DNA of 64,000 nucleotides, taken from Actinospica acidithermotolerans (GTDB taxonomy: Bacteria; Actinomycetota; Actinomycetes; Streptomycetales; Catenulisporaceae). The first letter of the stretch is position 1. Every line of letters begins with the position of its first letter. The translations under genes and the position numbers were made by a program. Below the pieces are notes generated by a model that saw nothing but the letters and a program-made list of their open reading frames with translations, was not told where the DNA came from and ran no database searches. This document shows positions 45,950 to 57,156 of this stretch, in pieces. The stretch is taken from positions 31,670-95,669 of the forward strand of contig NZ_JAGSOH010000011.1 of NCBI RefSeq assembly GCF_018139625.1, given 5' to 3'.

Positions 45950-47140
45950 ATGCTCATCCCAGAACGGGCGGCCGACGCCGTCGTCCTGCTCGCCGATCCG
46001 GACGCCCAGGCGGCGAACCCGTATTACTGGTACAGGTCGCGGCCGGCCTGGGAGGCGGTGGCCGAGGCCCTGCTGCGTGCGCCGGAGCGGCGGGTGGCCG
46101 AGGCCGCGCGGAGCGTGCGCCTCGACCCCGCTGACCTGGCGTGCCACGCGCGGCTGACCGCGGCGGTACGCGCTCACCTCGGGAGCGACCACGGCAAGTC
46201 GTCCGACGCGATCCGCGAGGCGGTCGAGCGCGTGCATGTCGAGGCGCGCCTCGGCTACCACCGCGGCTCCGAGCTTCCCCGGCGGGTTCGGCTCACTGAC
46301 CGGCCGCCGCCGCGCGTGCCGGCCGAGCGGCGCGCGGTTCCGGACAGGCCGCACGTCAACGTGGTCATCCCGTTCCGCGACGACTGCCGGGACCGGGGTC
46401 GGCTCAAGAACGCGCTGGCCTGTCTGGCGGCCCTGGCCGATCAATCCCTCGACGCGCGCCGGTACTCGGTGACGGTCGTGGAGAGCGACGTCGAACCCCG
46501 TTGGCGCGAAAGCATCGAACCGCACGTCGACGAGTACCTCTTCGCCTGGCACGACGGCCCATTCAACAAGGCCTGGACAGTCAACATCGGCGCGATGCGC
46601 ACCGTTCATCCCGCGCCGCTGATCTGCGTGCTCGACGCCGACGCCCTGGTCGACCGGGAATTCCTGGCGCGCAACCTGGCCCGCTTCGACGAGCCGGGGG
46701 TGGGTTCGCTCACTCCCCTGCGCAGCGTGCTCTACCTGGATGCGGAATCCAGCGCGTGGGCACTCGGGCGCAGGTGCGTCGACGGCAGCCGGTCCGTGCC
46801 GATCGAGGGCACCCGCGGCTTCCTCGTGTACCGCTCCCCCGGCGTGTGCGTCTGGATCCGAAGGGGCGTGTTCGAGTCGATCCACGGCCTCGACGAGCGC
46901 TACGAGGGCTGGGGCGGCGAGGACATGGAACTGCTGCTGCGGCTCACGGCGCGCTCCGCCTTCCACCAGTTCGACGACCCGCAACTGCACCTGCACCACC
47001 GCGTCGAGGCCGGAATCCTGGACGACTACGGCAACACCCCGAACTGCGGCCTGACGGCCCTGACCTGGGAACCCACGGAGCCGGTCGGCGCGCCCGACAG
47101 ATACGCGGCGCGGCAAGAGCGCCTTCGACGGAAAGGCTGA
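45950..47140 (+). CDS. GT2-type glycosyltransferase with 130-residue N-terminal extension
   Basis: 396 aa. GT-A core from about residue 132: VNVVIPFRDDCRDRGRLKNALACL, the DxD in ICVLDADALVDREFL near residue 225, and the ED motif in RYEGWGGEDMELLLRLT near 320. The first 130 residues are helical and Arg-rich with no recognised domain. It is the third GT2 in the window with the GWGxED signature. Divergent from the SPASM radical SAM gene and 9 bp ahead of the GH3 gene, with which it must be cotranscribed. Confidence 0.8.
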   Translation: MLIPERAADAVVLLADPDAQAANPYYWYRSRPAWEAVAEALLRAPERRVAEAARSVRLDPADLACHARLTAAVRAHLGSDHGKSSDAIREAVERVHVEARLGYHRGSELPRRVRLTDRPPPRVPAERRAVPDRPHVNVVIPFRDDCRDRGRLKNALACLAALADQSLDARRYSVTVVESDVEPRWRESIEPHVDEYLFAWHDGPFNKAWTVNIGAMRTVHPAPLICVLDADALVDREFLARNLARFDEPGVGSLTPLRSVLYLDAESSAWALGRRCVDGSRSVPIEGTRGFLVYRSPGVCVWIRRGVFESIHGLDERYEGWGGEDMELLLRLTARSAFHQFDDPQLHLHHRVEAGILDDYGNTPNCGLTALTWEPTEPVGAPDRYAARQERLRRKG

Positions 47141-47149
47141 GTTCCTCGC

Positions 47150-49720
<2,571 letters not shown>

Positions 49721-49725
49721 GATCG

Positions 49726-49778
49726 GGACCCGGATTCCCGACGCCGGCCCTGCGCCGCGGCCTCAGGAATCCGGGTCC
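49726..49778. terminator. Bidirectional terminator with 13-bp stem
   Basis: GGACCCGGATTCC (49726-49738) and GGAATCCGGGTCC (49766-49778) are exact complements with a 27-nt GC-rich loop. It lies between the convergent GH3 and luxR-type genes, its right arm reaching into the end of the latter. Confidence 0.7.
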
Positions 49779-50527
49779 ACAGCCGCCCTTCGGCCGCGGG
49801 CGAGCTGGTATCCCAGTTGCGTGCGCGTGTTCGCGCCCAACTCGGTCCGCAGGGTCGCGATGTGCGCCTGCACGCTGCGCAGCGAGATGCCCAGCCGCTT
49901 CGCGATCGTCTTGTCGGGCTTTCCGCTCACCAGCATGTCGATGATGGACTCGCGCGTCGACGCGGGGACCCGGCGGGGCAGGAACTCCGCAGCCGCGAGC
50001 GCCGCGTTCTGCGCCGTGCTCCACATCGTGCCGAAGACCCGGGTCAGGAAGGTGACGATCGTCGGTTCGCTGATGAGCAAGGCGGTCGAGCAGGCGCTGC
50101 CGTCGAGGATGAGCGCGACCCTGCCGTCGATCACGATCATCGGCGTGAACTCCTCGGTGATCCACCGCACCTCGGCGCCGAGGGCCGCGGCTCGGATCCA
50201 CCCACGGCAATCGTCGACTTCGCGGACAGCGGAATTGAACAGGATGCGGGTCGCCACCCCCTGCCCGAGCAGCCCGGCGACCTCCGAGAGCAAGGCCCGC
50301 GAGCCTGGTGCCGCGTCGGCGTAGCCCGAGAGCAGCAGAGCCATCTCGCCGTGCGCGGTCGAGAGCACCGCGCGCAACTGCCGGAGGTCGCTGATGCGGC
50401 GTACCACGGCGCAGGCCCGCGGCTGGGCGGCTCTCGGGCCGGCTTCGGTCACTCCGAGGGTCTGCAGGAGAACCTCCTGCCCGTCGATGAGGTTGCCGAT
50501 GAGGGACTCGAGCGAGACGGTTTGCAT
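49763..50527 (-). CDS. LuxR-type (C-terminal HTH) regulator
   Basis: 254 aa. The C-terminal LuxR HTH occupies about residues 185-245 (ESIIDMLVSGKPDKTIAKRLGISLRSVQAHIATL). The N-terminal region with VATRILFNSAVREVDDCRGW and EEFTPMIVIDGRVALIL looks like the TrmB/phospholipase-D-like sensor half seen in cluster-situated LuxR proteins; there is no response-regulator Asp domain. ATG 50527 follows GGAGGA. A 66-aa peptide gene lies 156 bp upstream on the same strand, a possible ligand or cotranscript. Confidence 0.85.
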   Translation of the reverse strand: MQTVSLESLIGNLIDGQEVLLQTLGVTEAGPRAAQPRACAVVRRISDLRQLRAVLSTAHGEMALLLSGYADAAPGSRALLSEVAGLLGQGVATRILFNSAVREVDDCRGWIRAAALGAEVRWITEEFTPMIVIDGRVALILDGSACSTALLISEPTIVTFLTRVFGTMWSTAQNAALAAAEFLPRRVPASTRESIIDMLVSGKPDKTIAKRLGISLRSVQAHIATLRTELGANTRTQLGYQLARGRRAAVDPDS

Positions 50528-50683
50528 GGTGTCCTCCGATGGCCGAGGAACGGATATTCGAGCATTGTTCTCGCGAGGCGGAAGGTCTCGGGTGCACTGC
50601 ACCGGGACAGAGCGGTGCACGTCGAGCTTGCGGAGCCGCTCCGACGCGCGGACCGTGCCGCTGCGCGGTGGTGGGCGCAGCCG

Positions 50684-50884
50684 TCATGGGGGTGTCCCGG
50701 ACCCGCCGAGGCCACCGACCAGCTTCCACGCCGCGAGCGCCGCGTCGGCCACTACGACTCCGCACTCGTTCGCCGGCTCCCCGGTGCCGTCCTGCGACAT
50801 CTTGGTCCTGATACAGGCCATGAGTTCGGAAGGAACAGGCTGCGATGATGCTCCAGTGTCGGACGAGACGGTTGTGATCGTCAT
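50684..50884 (-). CDS. 66-aa peptide upstream of luxR-type gene, unknown function
   Basis: ATG 50884 is preceded by GAGGAGGA at 6 nt, one of the best ribosome sites in the window. The product begins MTITTVSSDTGASSQPVPSE, has Cys24 and Cys41, an Ala/Val/Leu helix (VVVADAALAAWKLV) and a Gly-rich tail (GGLGGSGTPP). There is no signal peptide at the N terminus. The layout (polar leader, hydrophobic helix, Gly-rich end) recalls small ribosomal peptide precursors or signalling peptides, but no modification enzyme is adjacent except the SPASM protein 5 kb away. Confidence 0.55.
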   Translation of the reverse strand: MTITTVSSDTGASSQPVPSELMACIRTKMSQDGTGEPANECGVVVADAALAAWKLVGGLGGSGTPP

Positions 50885-51495
50885 CGGGTCCTCCTCTGGC
50901 TCCTGCGCCCATCCGCCGTCCCCACCACACAGCGGGTAGCGCTTACTCGCTGCACGCGAAGCGGCATGGCACAGCAGTTCCCGCTCGTAAGCGCTTCCCG
51001 AAAACGGCATGGAACGGAATATGGATCCGACTACTCACCCCGTCAGGGCTCACCTCGGCGAGCTCTGATCCACGAGTATCTTCGATGGGCTGCTGGAGCG
51101 CAAGGGGTCGGCGGTCTACCACGTTGTCCGGCGCAACAAACCCGGCCATGCAGCCACGTGATCGATGGAGAGCCCGCAGGTCAGGGGCATGTCTGCTGCG
51201 GCGGCTGGAAACTCGACGCCGCGCTACGGGGCGGTCGACGACCGGCGTCGGCCACCCAGCGCGTCGGGCGATCACTTTTGTCGACCACACAATTGGCCTC
51301 GCGGCGCACCGTCAACACGTACCAAGACATGGCCACCGTCACGCCATCCTGCTAATGTTGCGTTCGCACATGCGCCAATGCGTTCAGACCCCTGGTATGT
51401 AATAGGGTGATCGTGGCCCGGGAGTCCAATCCTTGCGCTTCGCGGATTGGTCCAGCGATGACGTTCTGCTTTATCTACTTTTTGATGGTGGACCG
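50885..51495. promoter_or_regulatory. 611-bp intergenic region with lacI-type operator half-sites
   Basis: GTAAGCGCTTCC at 50987-50998 is identical to the lacI-upstream site at 38349; GTAGCGCTTAC at 50936-50946 shares the 9-nt AGCGCTTAC. Both lie just upstream of the minus-strand peptide gene. Further right the sequence becomes AT-richer (51395-51495) and probably holds the promoter of the plus-strand fusion gene. A 115-codon minus-strand frame (51290-50943) has no ribosome site or homology and I do not accept it. Confidence 0.5.
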
Positions 51496-52602
51496 ATGCT
51501 CTCCGGTTTGCAGCTGGTGAATCAGGCACAGTATACGACGCGAAGCAGGTCGAAATTCCGGGACGAAGAACCTGCACTTCTCGCGGGCGTCGCGTGGACC
51601 GCTACGGGCTACACCGTCTCCATCGTCGACCCCCTGAACGCGCAGACCACGTCACGTCGATACGGCGCCGACGGTGCAACCGCCATAGCGGACCATCTCA
51701 CCGCCCTCGAGGAGGATCGGCGTCGCCGGGTGGTCGCCGTGATCGAGAGCAGCAACGGCACGGTCTGCGACTCACTGCTGAAAGCCGGTCTCACGGTCTG
51801 CAGGGCGGATCCCCGTCACCTGCCGGCTCCAGGCCCGGGCCTGGGCGCGGCAGACGATCTCGCGCTTGCGGCGGCCGCGCAGTCTGATCTCAACAGTCTA
51901 ACTCGCCTCTCGCGCCGGGCCGGCCTGCTCACCGGGCGGCTCGGCGAGGTCCACGACGCGATCCGCCGCTCACCGGCCGCCCAGCAGGCCACGACCGAGG
52001 ACGACCGTCACCTTCGACATGGTCGCCGCTCCAGCCCATCCATAGCCATCACGTTCAACGACGGGCCCGACCCGGTGTACACACCGCTGGTTCTCGGCAT
52101 CCTCAAGCGATTCGGTGTGTCCGCGACGTTCTTCTGCGTCGGGCTGCGAGCGGCGGCCCACCCTCATATCGTTCGGCAGATCGCCGAAGAGGGCCACCAG
52201 CTCGGAAACCACACCTGGTCGCGCGCCTATCTCCCGGACCTTTCGCGTACTCAGTTGGCTGCGCAGATCGAGCGCACCGCCGATCAGCTCGAGTCAGCGG
52301 CAAACAGCCCGATTCCGTTCCGGCCGCCTTACGGCGCGTACACCCCCGAGAACGCGGAATGGCTCCATGAACTCGACCAGTCGGTGGCGCTCTGGGATGT
52401 CGCGCCCGCCGACTGGGCGATGCCGGGAAGCAGTGTCATCGCCAGGCGAGTAGTCGCCCGTGTCGACGGCGGGTCGATCATCGCGTTGCACGACGGCGGC
52501 GGCGACCGCACGCAGACGGTCGCGGCACTGCCCCTTATTTTCAGAAAACTTCTCAAACACGGATACCAGCCCACGACCCTCGATCGGTTGACGGGCGGAT
52601 GA
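51496..52602 (+). CDS. Fusion of an IS110-like N-terminal domain with a degenerate NodB polysaccharide deacetylase
   Basis: 368 aa from ATG 51496 (TTG 51433 is in frame). Residues 25-150 resemble the DEDD N-terminal domain of IS110 transposases (LLAGVAWTATGYTVSIVDPLN, VVAVIESSNGTVCDSLLKAGLTV, AADDLAL); the first Asp of GxDW is Ala. Residues 175-365 are NodB: motif 1 reads TFNDGPDP (canonical TFDDGP, catalytic base Asp changed to Asn), motif 2 NHTWSRAY (second metal His is Arg), while RPPYGAY, WDVAPADW and IALHDGGGDRTQT are intact. No signal peptide. Probably not a normal deacetylase. Confidence 0.75.
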   Translation: MLSGLQLVNQAQYTTRSRSKFRDEEPALLAGVAWTATGYTVSIVDPLNAQTTSRRYGADGATAIADHLTALEEDRRRRVVAVIESSNGTVCDSLLKAGLTVCRADPRHLPAPGPGLGAADDLALAAAAQSDLNSLTRLSRRAGLLTGRLGEVHDAIRRSPAAQQATTEDDRHLRHGRRSSPSIAITFNDGPDPVYTPLVLGILKRFGVSATFFCVGLRAAAHPHIVRQIAEEGHQLGNHTWSRAYLPDLSRTQLAAQIERTADQLESAANSPIPFRPPYGAYTPENAEWLHELDQSVALWDVAPADWAMPGSSVIARRVVARVDGGSIIALHDGGGDRTQTVAALPLIFRKLLKHGYQPTTLDRLTGG

Positions 52603-52626
52603 CATCCCGCGTGGTGATGTAGCCCG

Positions 52627-54525
52627 TCAGAGTTCGATGCGGGAGCCCATGATGACGGTGCGCTCGCGCGGCAGGTGGAAGTACTCGGCCGCGTCGGCGG
52701 TGAGGCGGGAGGTGGCGAAGAACAGGCGCTTGCGCCACAAGCTCATCCCGGGATGGTCGCCGCGACTGAGGGCGATGGTGGACAGGAAGTAGGAGATCTC
52801 GCTCTCCTCCAGCGGGCCGTCGATCTCGGTGTGCCGGATGAGCGGCAGCAGGGAGGGGATGTCGGGGGTGTCCATGTAGCCGAAGGTGGCCGTGACGTGG
52901 ACGATCCGGTCGTCCTGGTAGCCGAGGTCGTCGATCTCCAGGCGCTCGGCGGGCGGGACGTGCGGGACGTGGGCGGTGTTGATCGTCATGATGAGCACGT
53001 GCTCGTGCAGGACCTGGTTGTGCTCGACGTTGGCGCGCATGGCGAGTGGGGCCGTGTCCTTGCCGCGGTTGAGGAAGATCGCGGTGCCGGGGGTGCGCCA
53101 CAGCGGTGGCTGCGCGGTGTGTAGTCGGTCGACGAACTCGCGCAGCGGGCCCTCGTCCTTCGCGCGCTGCACGCTCACCAGCTCGCGGCCCTTGCGCCAG
53201 GTGGCCATGACGGTGTAGACGGCGATGCCGATCAGCAGTGGCAGCCAGGCTCCGTGCGGGAGCTTGGTGAGGTTCGCGGCGAAGAACAGCAGGTCCACGA
53301 TCAGGAGCGGGACCGCTCCGGTGAGGATCAGCCACATCGGTGTGCCGTACCGGTGGCGCGCGACGTAGAAGTACAGCAGGGTCGTGATGGTGATCGTGCC
53401 GGTCACGGCCATGCCGAAGGCGTAGGCCAGCGCGGCGGAGGACTTGAAGGTGAACACCAGGGCCAGGACCGAGGCCAGTAGCGCCCAGTTGATCCAGGGC
53501 ACGTAGATCTGGCCGATCTGTTCCCGGGAGGTGTGGGTGATGCGCAGCCGCGGCAGGTAGCCGAGTTGGGCGGCCTGCTGGGTCACGGAGAACGCTCCGG
53601 AGATCACCGCCTGGGAGGCGATGACGGTGGCGGCCGCGGCGAGGAACACCATCGGCAGCCGGGCCCAGGCCGGCAGCAGCAGGAAGAACGGGTTCGACAC
53701 GGCCGACGGGTCGCGCAGCACCAGGGCGCCCTGGCCGAGGTAGCTCAGGACGCAGGCGGGCAGCACAGGGAACAGCCACATCCTGGTGACCGGGCCGCGA
53801 CCGAAGTGACCCATGTCCGCGTACAGCGCCTCGGCGCCGGTCACGGCCAGCACCACGGCCGCGAGCGAGAAGAACGCGACGGTGAAGTGGCCCGTCAGGA
53901 ACTGCAGCGCGTACCAGGGCGAGAGCGCCTTGAGGATCTGCGGGTTCTCGATCACCGCGCGAAGGCCGAACGCGCCGATCGCGGTGAACCACAGGCCCAT
54001 CACCGGCCCGAACAGCTTGCCGACCGTGCCGGTGCCGAGCTTCTGCAGCAGGAACAGCCCGACGATGATCGCCGCCGTGATCGGCAGCACGAGGTCGGAC
54101 ACCGACGGCGCCGCGACCTTCACCCCTTCGATCGAGGAAAGCACCGAGATGGCGGGGGTGATCATGCTGTCGCCGAAGAAGAGCGACGCGCCGAACACGC
54201 CGAGCGCCGCCAGCGTCAGGCGCATGCGTCGGCCGCCCGGGGTGCCGAGCCTGCCGATCAGCGTGATCAGGGCCATGATCCCGCCTTCGCCGTCGTTGTC
54301 CGCCCGCATCACCAGCAGCACATAGGTGACGGTGACCACGATCATCACCGACCAGAAGATCAGCGAGACGACCCCGTAGACGTTGGCCTGCGCGATCGGC
54401 ACCGAGTGCGGCTCGGATGGGTTGAACACCGTCTGCATGGTGTACAGCGGGCTGGTGCCGATGTCGCCGAACACGACGCCCAGCGCTCCGACCATGAGTG
54501 CCGCCTGGGCACCGCTCCGCCTCAT
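52627..54525 (-). CDS. kup: Kup-family potassium uptake protein
   Basis: 632 aa. Begins ALMVGALGVVFGDIGTSPLYTMQTVF, the family signature. About 12 membrane helices up to residue 430 with ALGVFGASLFFGDSMITPAISVLSSIEG, GAEALYADMGHFG and GQGALVL, then a soluble C-terminal domain. K+/H+ symporter. The 24-bp convergent gap to the deacetylase-like gene holds no clear terminator. I looked for a c-di-AMP (ydaO-type) riboswitch in the 255 bp upstream (54526-54780) and did not find a convincing match. Confidence 0.95.
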   Translation of the reverse strand: MRRSGAQAALMVGALGVVFGDIGTSPLYTMQTVFNPSEPHSVPIAQANVYGVVSLIFWSVMIVVTVTYVLLVMRADNDGEGGIMALITLIGRLGTPGGRRMRLTLAALGVFGASLFFGDSMITPAISVLSSIEGVKVAAPSVSDLVLPITAAIIVGLFLLQKLGTGTVGKLFGPVMGLWFTAIGAFGLRAVIENPQILKALSPWYALQFLTGHFTVAFFSLAAVVLAVTGAEALYADMGHFGRGPVTRMWLFPVLPACVLSYLGQGALVLRDPSAVSNPFFLLLPAWARLPMVFLAAAATVIASQAVISGAFSVTQQAAQLGYLPRLRITHTSREQIGQIYVPWINWALLASVLALVFTFKSSAALAYAFGMAVTGTITITTLLYFYVARHRYGTPMWLILTGAVPLLIVDLLFFAANLTKLPHGAWLPLLIGIAVYTVMATWRKGRELVSVQRAKDEGPLREFVDRLHTAQPPLWRTPGTAIFLNRGKDTAPLAMRANVEHNQVLHEHVLIMTINTAHVPHVPPAERLEIDDLGYQDDRIVHVTATFGYMDTPDIPSLLPLIRHTEIDGPLEESEISYFLSTIALSRGDHPGMSLWRKRLFFATSRLTADAAEYFHLPRERTVIMGSRIEL

Positions 54526-54780
54526 CGTTCACTCCGTATACTTCGACGCTGACCAGGCCACGGCAACCCTAGCGGTCCCGCGACGATCAACGGTGGCAGA
54601 CGGCACGGGCGACGCCCTCGACACAGGTCCGGGGAAGCGCGAAGGTGGGAGCGGGGATCTCGTGCTCGATCGTGGACATGGGGGCGGTGCGCGGGCCTGC
54701 GGTGACGGTCGTCTCGGAGGAAGGGGCCGGACCATGCGCGGAAAGCTTCGGATTTATCGTCTCCCTGCCCGCGGCCGGTC

Positions 54781-55293
54781 CTATCCCCGTGCCGCCCACC
54801 ACCGAGGACGAGGATTTGCTCGCCTGAGCGGCCCGACGTAGGCGGCGAGGGCGGCGGGCGGGACGGTGATGACCGGGCATGTGGCGCGCGTGACGCAGTG
54901 GCGCGCCACGGGGCCGTGCTCGGCGCGGAGCGTGAGGCGCGGGCGTCCTCTTCCGATGACGAGCAGGTCGCCGGGCCGGTCGGCGAAGGCGACCAGTACG
55001 GGTCCGGCGCGGCCGCGGACGATGTGCGGTTCGGTGGGAATGCCGGTGGGCGGGCCGCCGAGGCCTTCGTCGAACGCTGTCAGCAGTCTCGCTTCGGCGG
55101 CGTCGGCCCATTCGTCGGTGACGTACCGCGGGTACGGTCGCGCGGGTGAGTCGCCGCCCGGCGGTTCCCAGGCGATGACGGGCAGTAGCGTGGCGCCGAG
55201 CGCGCGCGCCTGCTCCACGGCACAGCGCAGGGCCTGCAGGCTGCCGGGCGAGCCGCTCACGCCGACGACCACGCGTCTGGAGTTCGCCGACAT
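54781..55293 (-). CDS. Universal stress protein (UspA family)
   Basis: 170 aa, single Usp domain: VVVGVSGSPGSLQALRCAVEQA at the N terminus, and the ATP-binding end DLLVIGRGRPRLTLRAEHGPVARHCVTRATCPVITVP. The nucleotide motif is slightly altered (GRGR instead of GSRG), so ATP binding may be weak. ATG 55293 chosen by homology. Next to kup and near kdp, a context common in actinomycete stress regulons. Confidence 0.88.
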   Translation of the reverse strand: MSANSRRVVVGVSGSPGSLQALRCAVEQARALGATLLPVIAWEPPGGDSPARPYPRYVTDEWADAAEARLLTAFDEGLGGPPTGIPTEPHIVRGRAGPVLVAFADRPGDLLVIGRGRPRLTLRAEHGPVARHCVTRATCPVITVPPAALAAYVGPLRRANPRPRWWAARG

Positions 55294-55387
55294 CGTTCCC
55301 GCCTCCGCGCCTGCACACTGTGGGTAGCAGCCCACTGAATCATGCCGCACGCACGGCCGGGCCCCTCTTCGCCGAGTTCTAACGCGG

Positions 55388-55416
55388 TTGACTATTTTCT
55401 TGCATCGACCTGTATT
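55388..55416 (+). promoter_or_regulatory. Probable sigma-70-like promoter
   Basis: TTGACT (55388-55393), 17 nt, TGTATT (55411-55416) in a locally AT-rich stretch ahead of the membrane protein gene. -35 fits well, -10 matches 4 of 6. Confidence 0.4.
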
Positions 55417-55455
55417 TACCCGGAGCGCTTCGGCAGGGCAGCGTACGCCCGTGAT

Positions 55456-56973
55456 ATGTATCCGGCTTGGATTCGCGGTGTGGGCTCGGTGACCGTGGTG
55501 CAGGAGCAGGACCGGGCCGCGTCGGGCGCGGGACCGGGCCGTCGTCTGGTGGGCGGGACGCCGCGGCAACTGTGGCTGCTGACGGTGGGCCTCGGTGTGC
55601 TCGCTCTGCTATTCGGCCTCGTCTTCGCACTCGCGCTCGGCAGTGACTCGTCGAGCTTCGCCAGCCTCCAGTCGCGCACGAGCGAGGTCTCGGCGACCAG
55701 CGACCTGTACTACGAGCTCAACGACATGGATGCGCAGGCGGCCAACGCGCTGCTGGTCGGATTCCATCCGGCCGACCCGTCCATGGTGCCGCCTTCGGTC
55801 GACGCGGCGGCGTCCATGTCGGCCTATGAGAAGGACCGATCGGCCGCGGACAGCGACCTCACGCATATCGCGCGGAATCCGCAGCTGACCGGCGCGGCCG
55901 GCAAGCTGATCGATAGCCTGGGCACCTATGAGGCGCTGATCGGTCAGGCCATCTATGCCGATCAGAACACCATGAAGCAGCTCCCCGCCGAACCGCCGGC
56001 GGCCGCGCTGGGCTCCTACACCGAAGCGTCCTCGTTGTTGCACACGACGCTGCTTGCTCAGGCCCTTCAGATCGCCGACGCGGACAGCTCTGCCGTGGAC
56101 GCCTCGTACTCCGGCGAGCATTCGAGCGCCGACCTCTACGGTTATGTCATCGTCGCGCTGGCCTTGCTCTTAGGCGTAGCGCTCTACGCGGGCAACCACT
56201 ATCACGCCCGCAGGTTCCGGCGGCGCGTCAGTTGGCTGGCCGGCGGCATCGCCGTCTGTCTCGCACTCGGGTTCCTCGGCCTTTCCACGCAACTGGGCGC
56301 GGCGGACGATCTGCATTACGCGAAGAAGGAGGCCTACGACTCCATCAACGCCCTCACCCGCGCGCGGGCCGTGTCCGACGACGCGAACGCGGACGAGAGC
56401 CGCTGGCTGCTCGAAGGCCGGACCGCCGCGCTGCAGACCTCGTTCTTCCAGAAGATCGGCAACGTCGCCGGAGTGCCGGGCGTCTCGGGCACCAGCGCGG
56501 GAGGTGACCCGCAGCCGTACTACTCAGGGCTGTCCGCGGCCGTCGCCGCGCTGCGCCTCGATACGGCATCCGACTCGGTCTCGGGAGTGACGGTCAGCGG
56601 CTACCTCGGCACCGAACTCGACAACATCACGTTCTCCGGCGAAGCCCAGGCCGCTTACGACACGACCCGGGCGTTCGACACCTATGTCCAGGACGACGCC
56701 GTCATCCGCTCCGACGCGAAGCGCGGGGACCTCGCCGCTTCAGTCGCGTTCGACATCGGCACCCGGCCGGGGCAGTCGAACTACGCGTTCAACCAGTACA
56801 TGTCCAAGCTTGAGTCGGTGGTCCAGATCAACGACAACGCCTTCGCCTCGGGGATCGCGGCTGGGAAGAGCGAGACCGGCGCCACGACGTGGATGGTGTT
56901 GATCATCGGGGAGCTGCTGGTGCTGCTGTTCATCGCCCGAGCGGGCGCCGTGCGGCTGCGCGAGTACCACTGA
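55456..56973 (+). CDS. Membrane protein with two receptor-like helical modules, contains a TTA codon
   Basis: 505 aa. Membrane helices at about 36-58, 228-248, 258-278 and 478-498 bracket two Ala/Ser-rich helical extracytoplasmic regions (60-225 and 280-475). The arrangement is a duplicated helix-bundle sensor as in chemoreceptor ligand domains, without any signalling domain. A TTA leucine codon sits at 56170-56172 in the second helix, so translation could depend on bldA. Start ATG 55456 is uncertain (GTG 55480 and 55489 in frame). I recognise no characterised homologue. Possibly partner of a serine/threonine kinase or histidine kinase elsewhere. Confidence 0.7.
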   Translation: MYPAWIRGVGSVTVVQEQDRAASGAGPGRRLVGGTPRQLWLLTVGLGVLALLFGLVFALALGSDSSSFASLQSRTSEVSATSDLYYELNDMDAQAANALLVGFHPADPSMVPPSVDAAASMSAYEKDRSAADSDLTHIARNPQLTGAAGKLIDSLGTYEALIGQAIYADQNTMKQLPAEPPAAALGSYTEASSLLHTTLLAQALQIADADSSAVDASYSGEHSSADLYGYVIVALALLLGVALYAGNHYHARRFRRRVSWLAGGIAVCLALGFLGLSTQLGAADDLHYAKKEAYDSINALTRARAVSDDANADESRWLLEGRTAALQTSFFQKIGNVAGVPGVSGTSAGGDPQPYYSGLSAAVAALRLDTASDSVSGVTVSGYLGTELDNITFSGEAQAAYDTTRAFDTYVQDDAVIRSDAKRGDLAASVAFDIGTRPGQSNYAFNQYMSKLESVVQINDNAFASGIAAGKSETGATTWMVLIIGELLVLLFIARAGAVRLREYH

Positions 56974-57156
56974 AAGCAGTACCGCTGAAGACACTGTCGA
57001 CCGTTGATTTTCCGTGGAATCGACCGCCGCGCGTCGCAGAGCCCTTGCCGAGCGGCCGCCGCCGCGGTGTGATCCCCGTAGGTCGTACGGTGGGCCGGGA
57101 AGACTGGTCGGCGCGTGAGTGCTCCGCACTGAGCACGGCACATGGAGGTGCCGAGC

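Noticed and set aside
50943..51290. 115-codon minus-strand frame upstream of the peptide gene
   Set aside because: No Shine-Dalgarno, Arg-rich shadow-like composition, and it covers the putative operators.
54526..54780. c-di-AMP riboswitch upstream of kup
   Set aside because: I looked for the conserved ydaO-type core on the minus strand and could not find a convincing match; a covariance-model search would decide.
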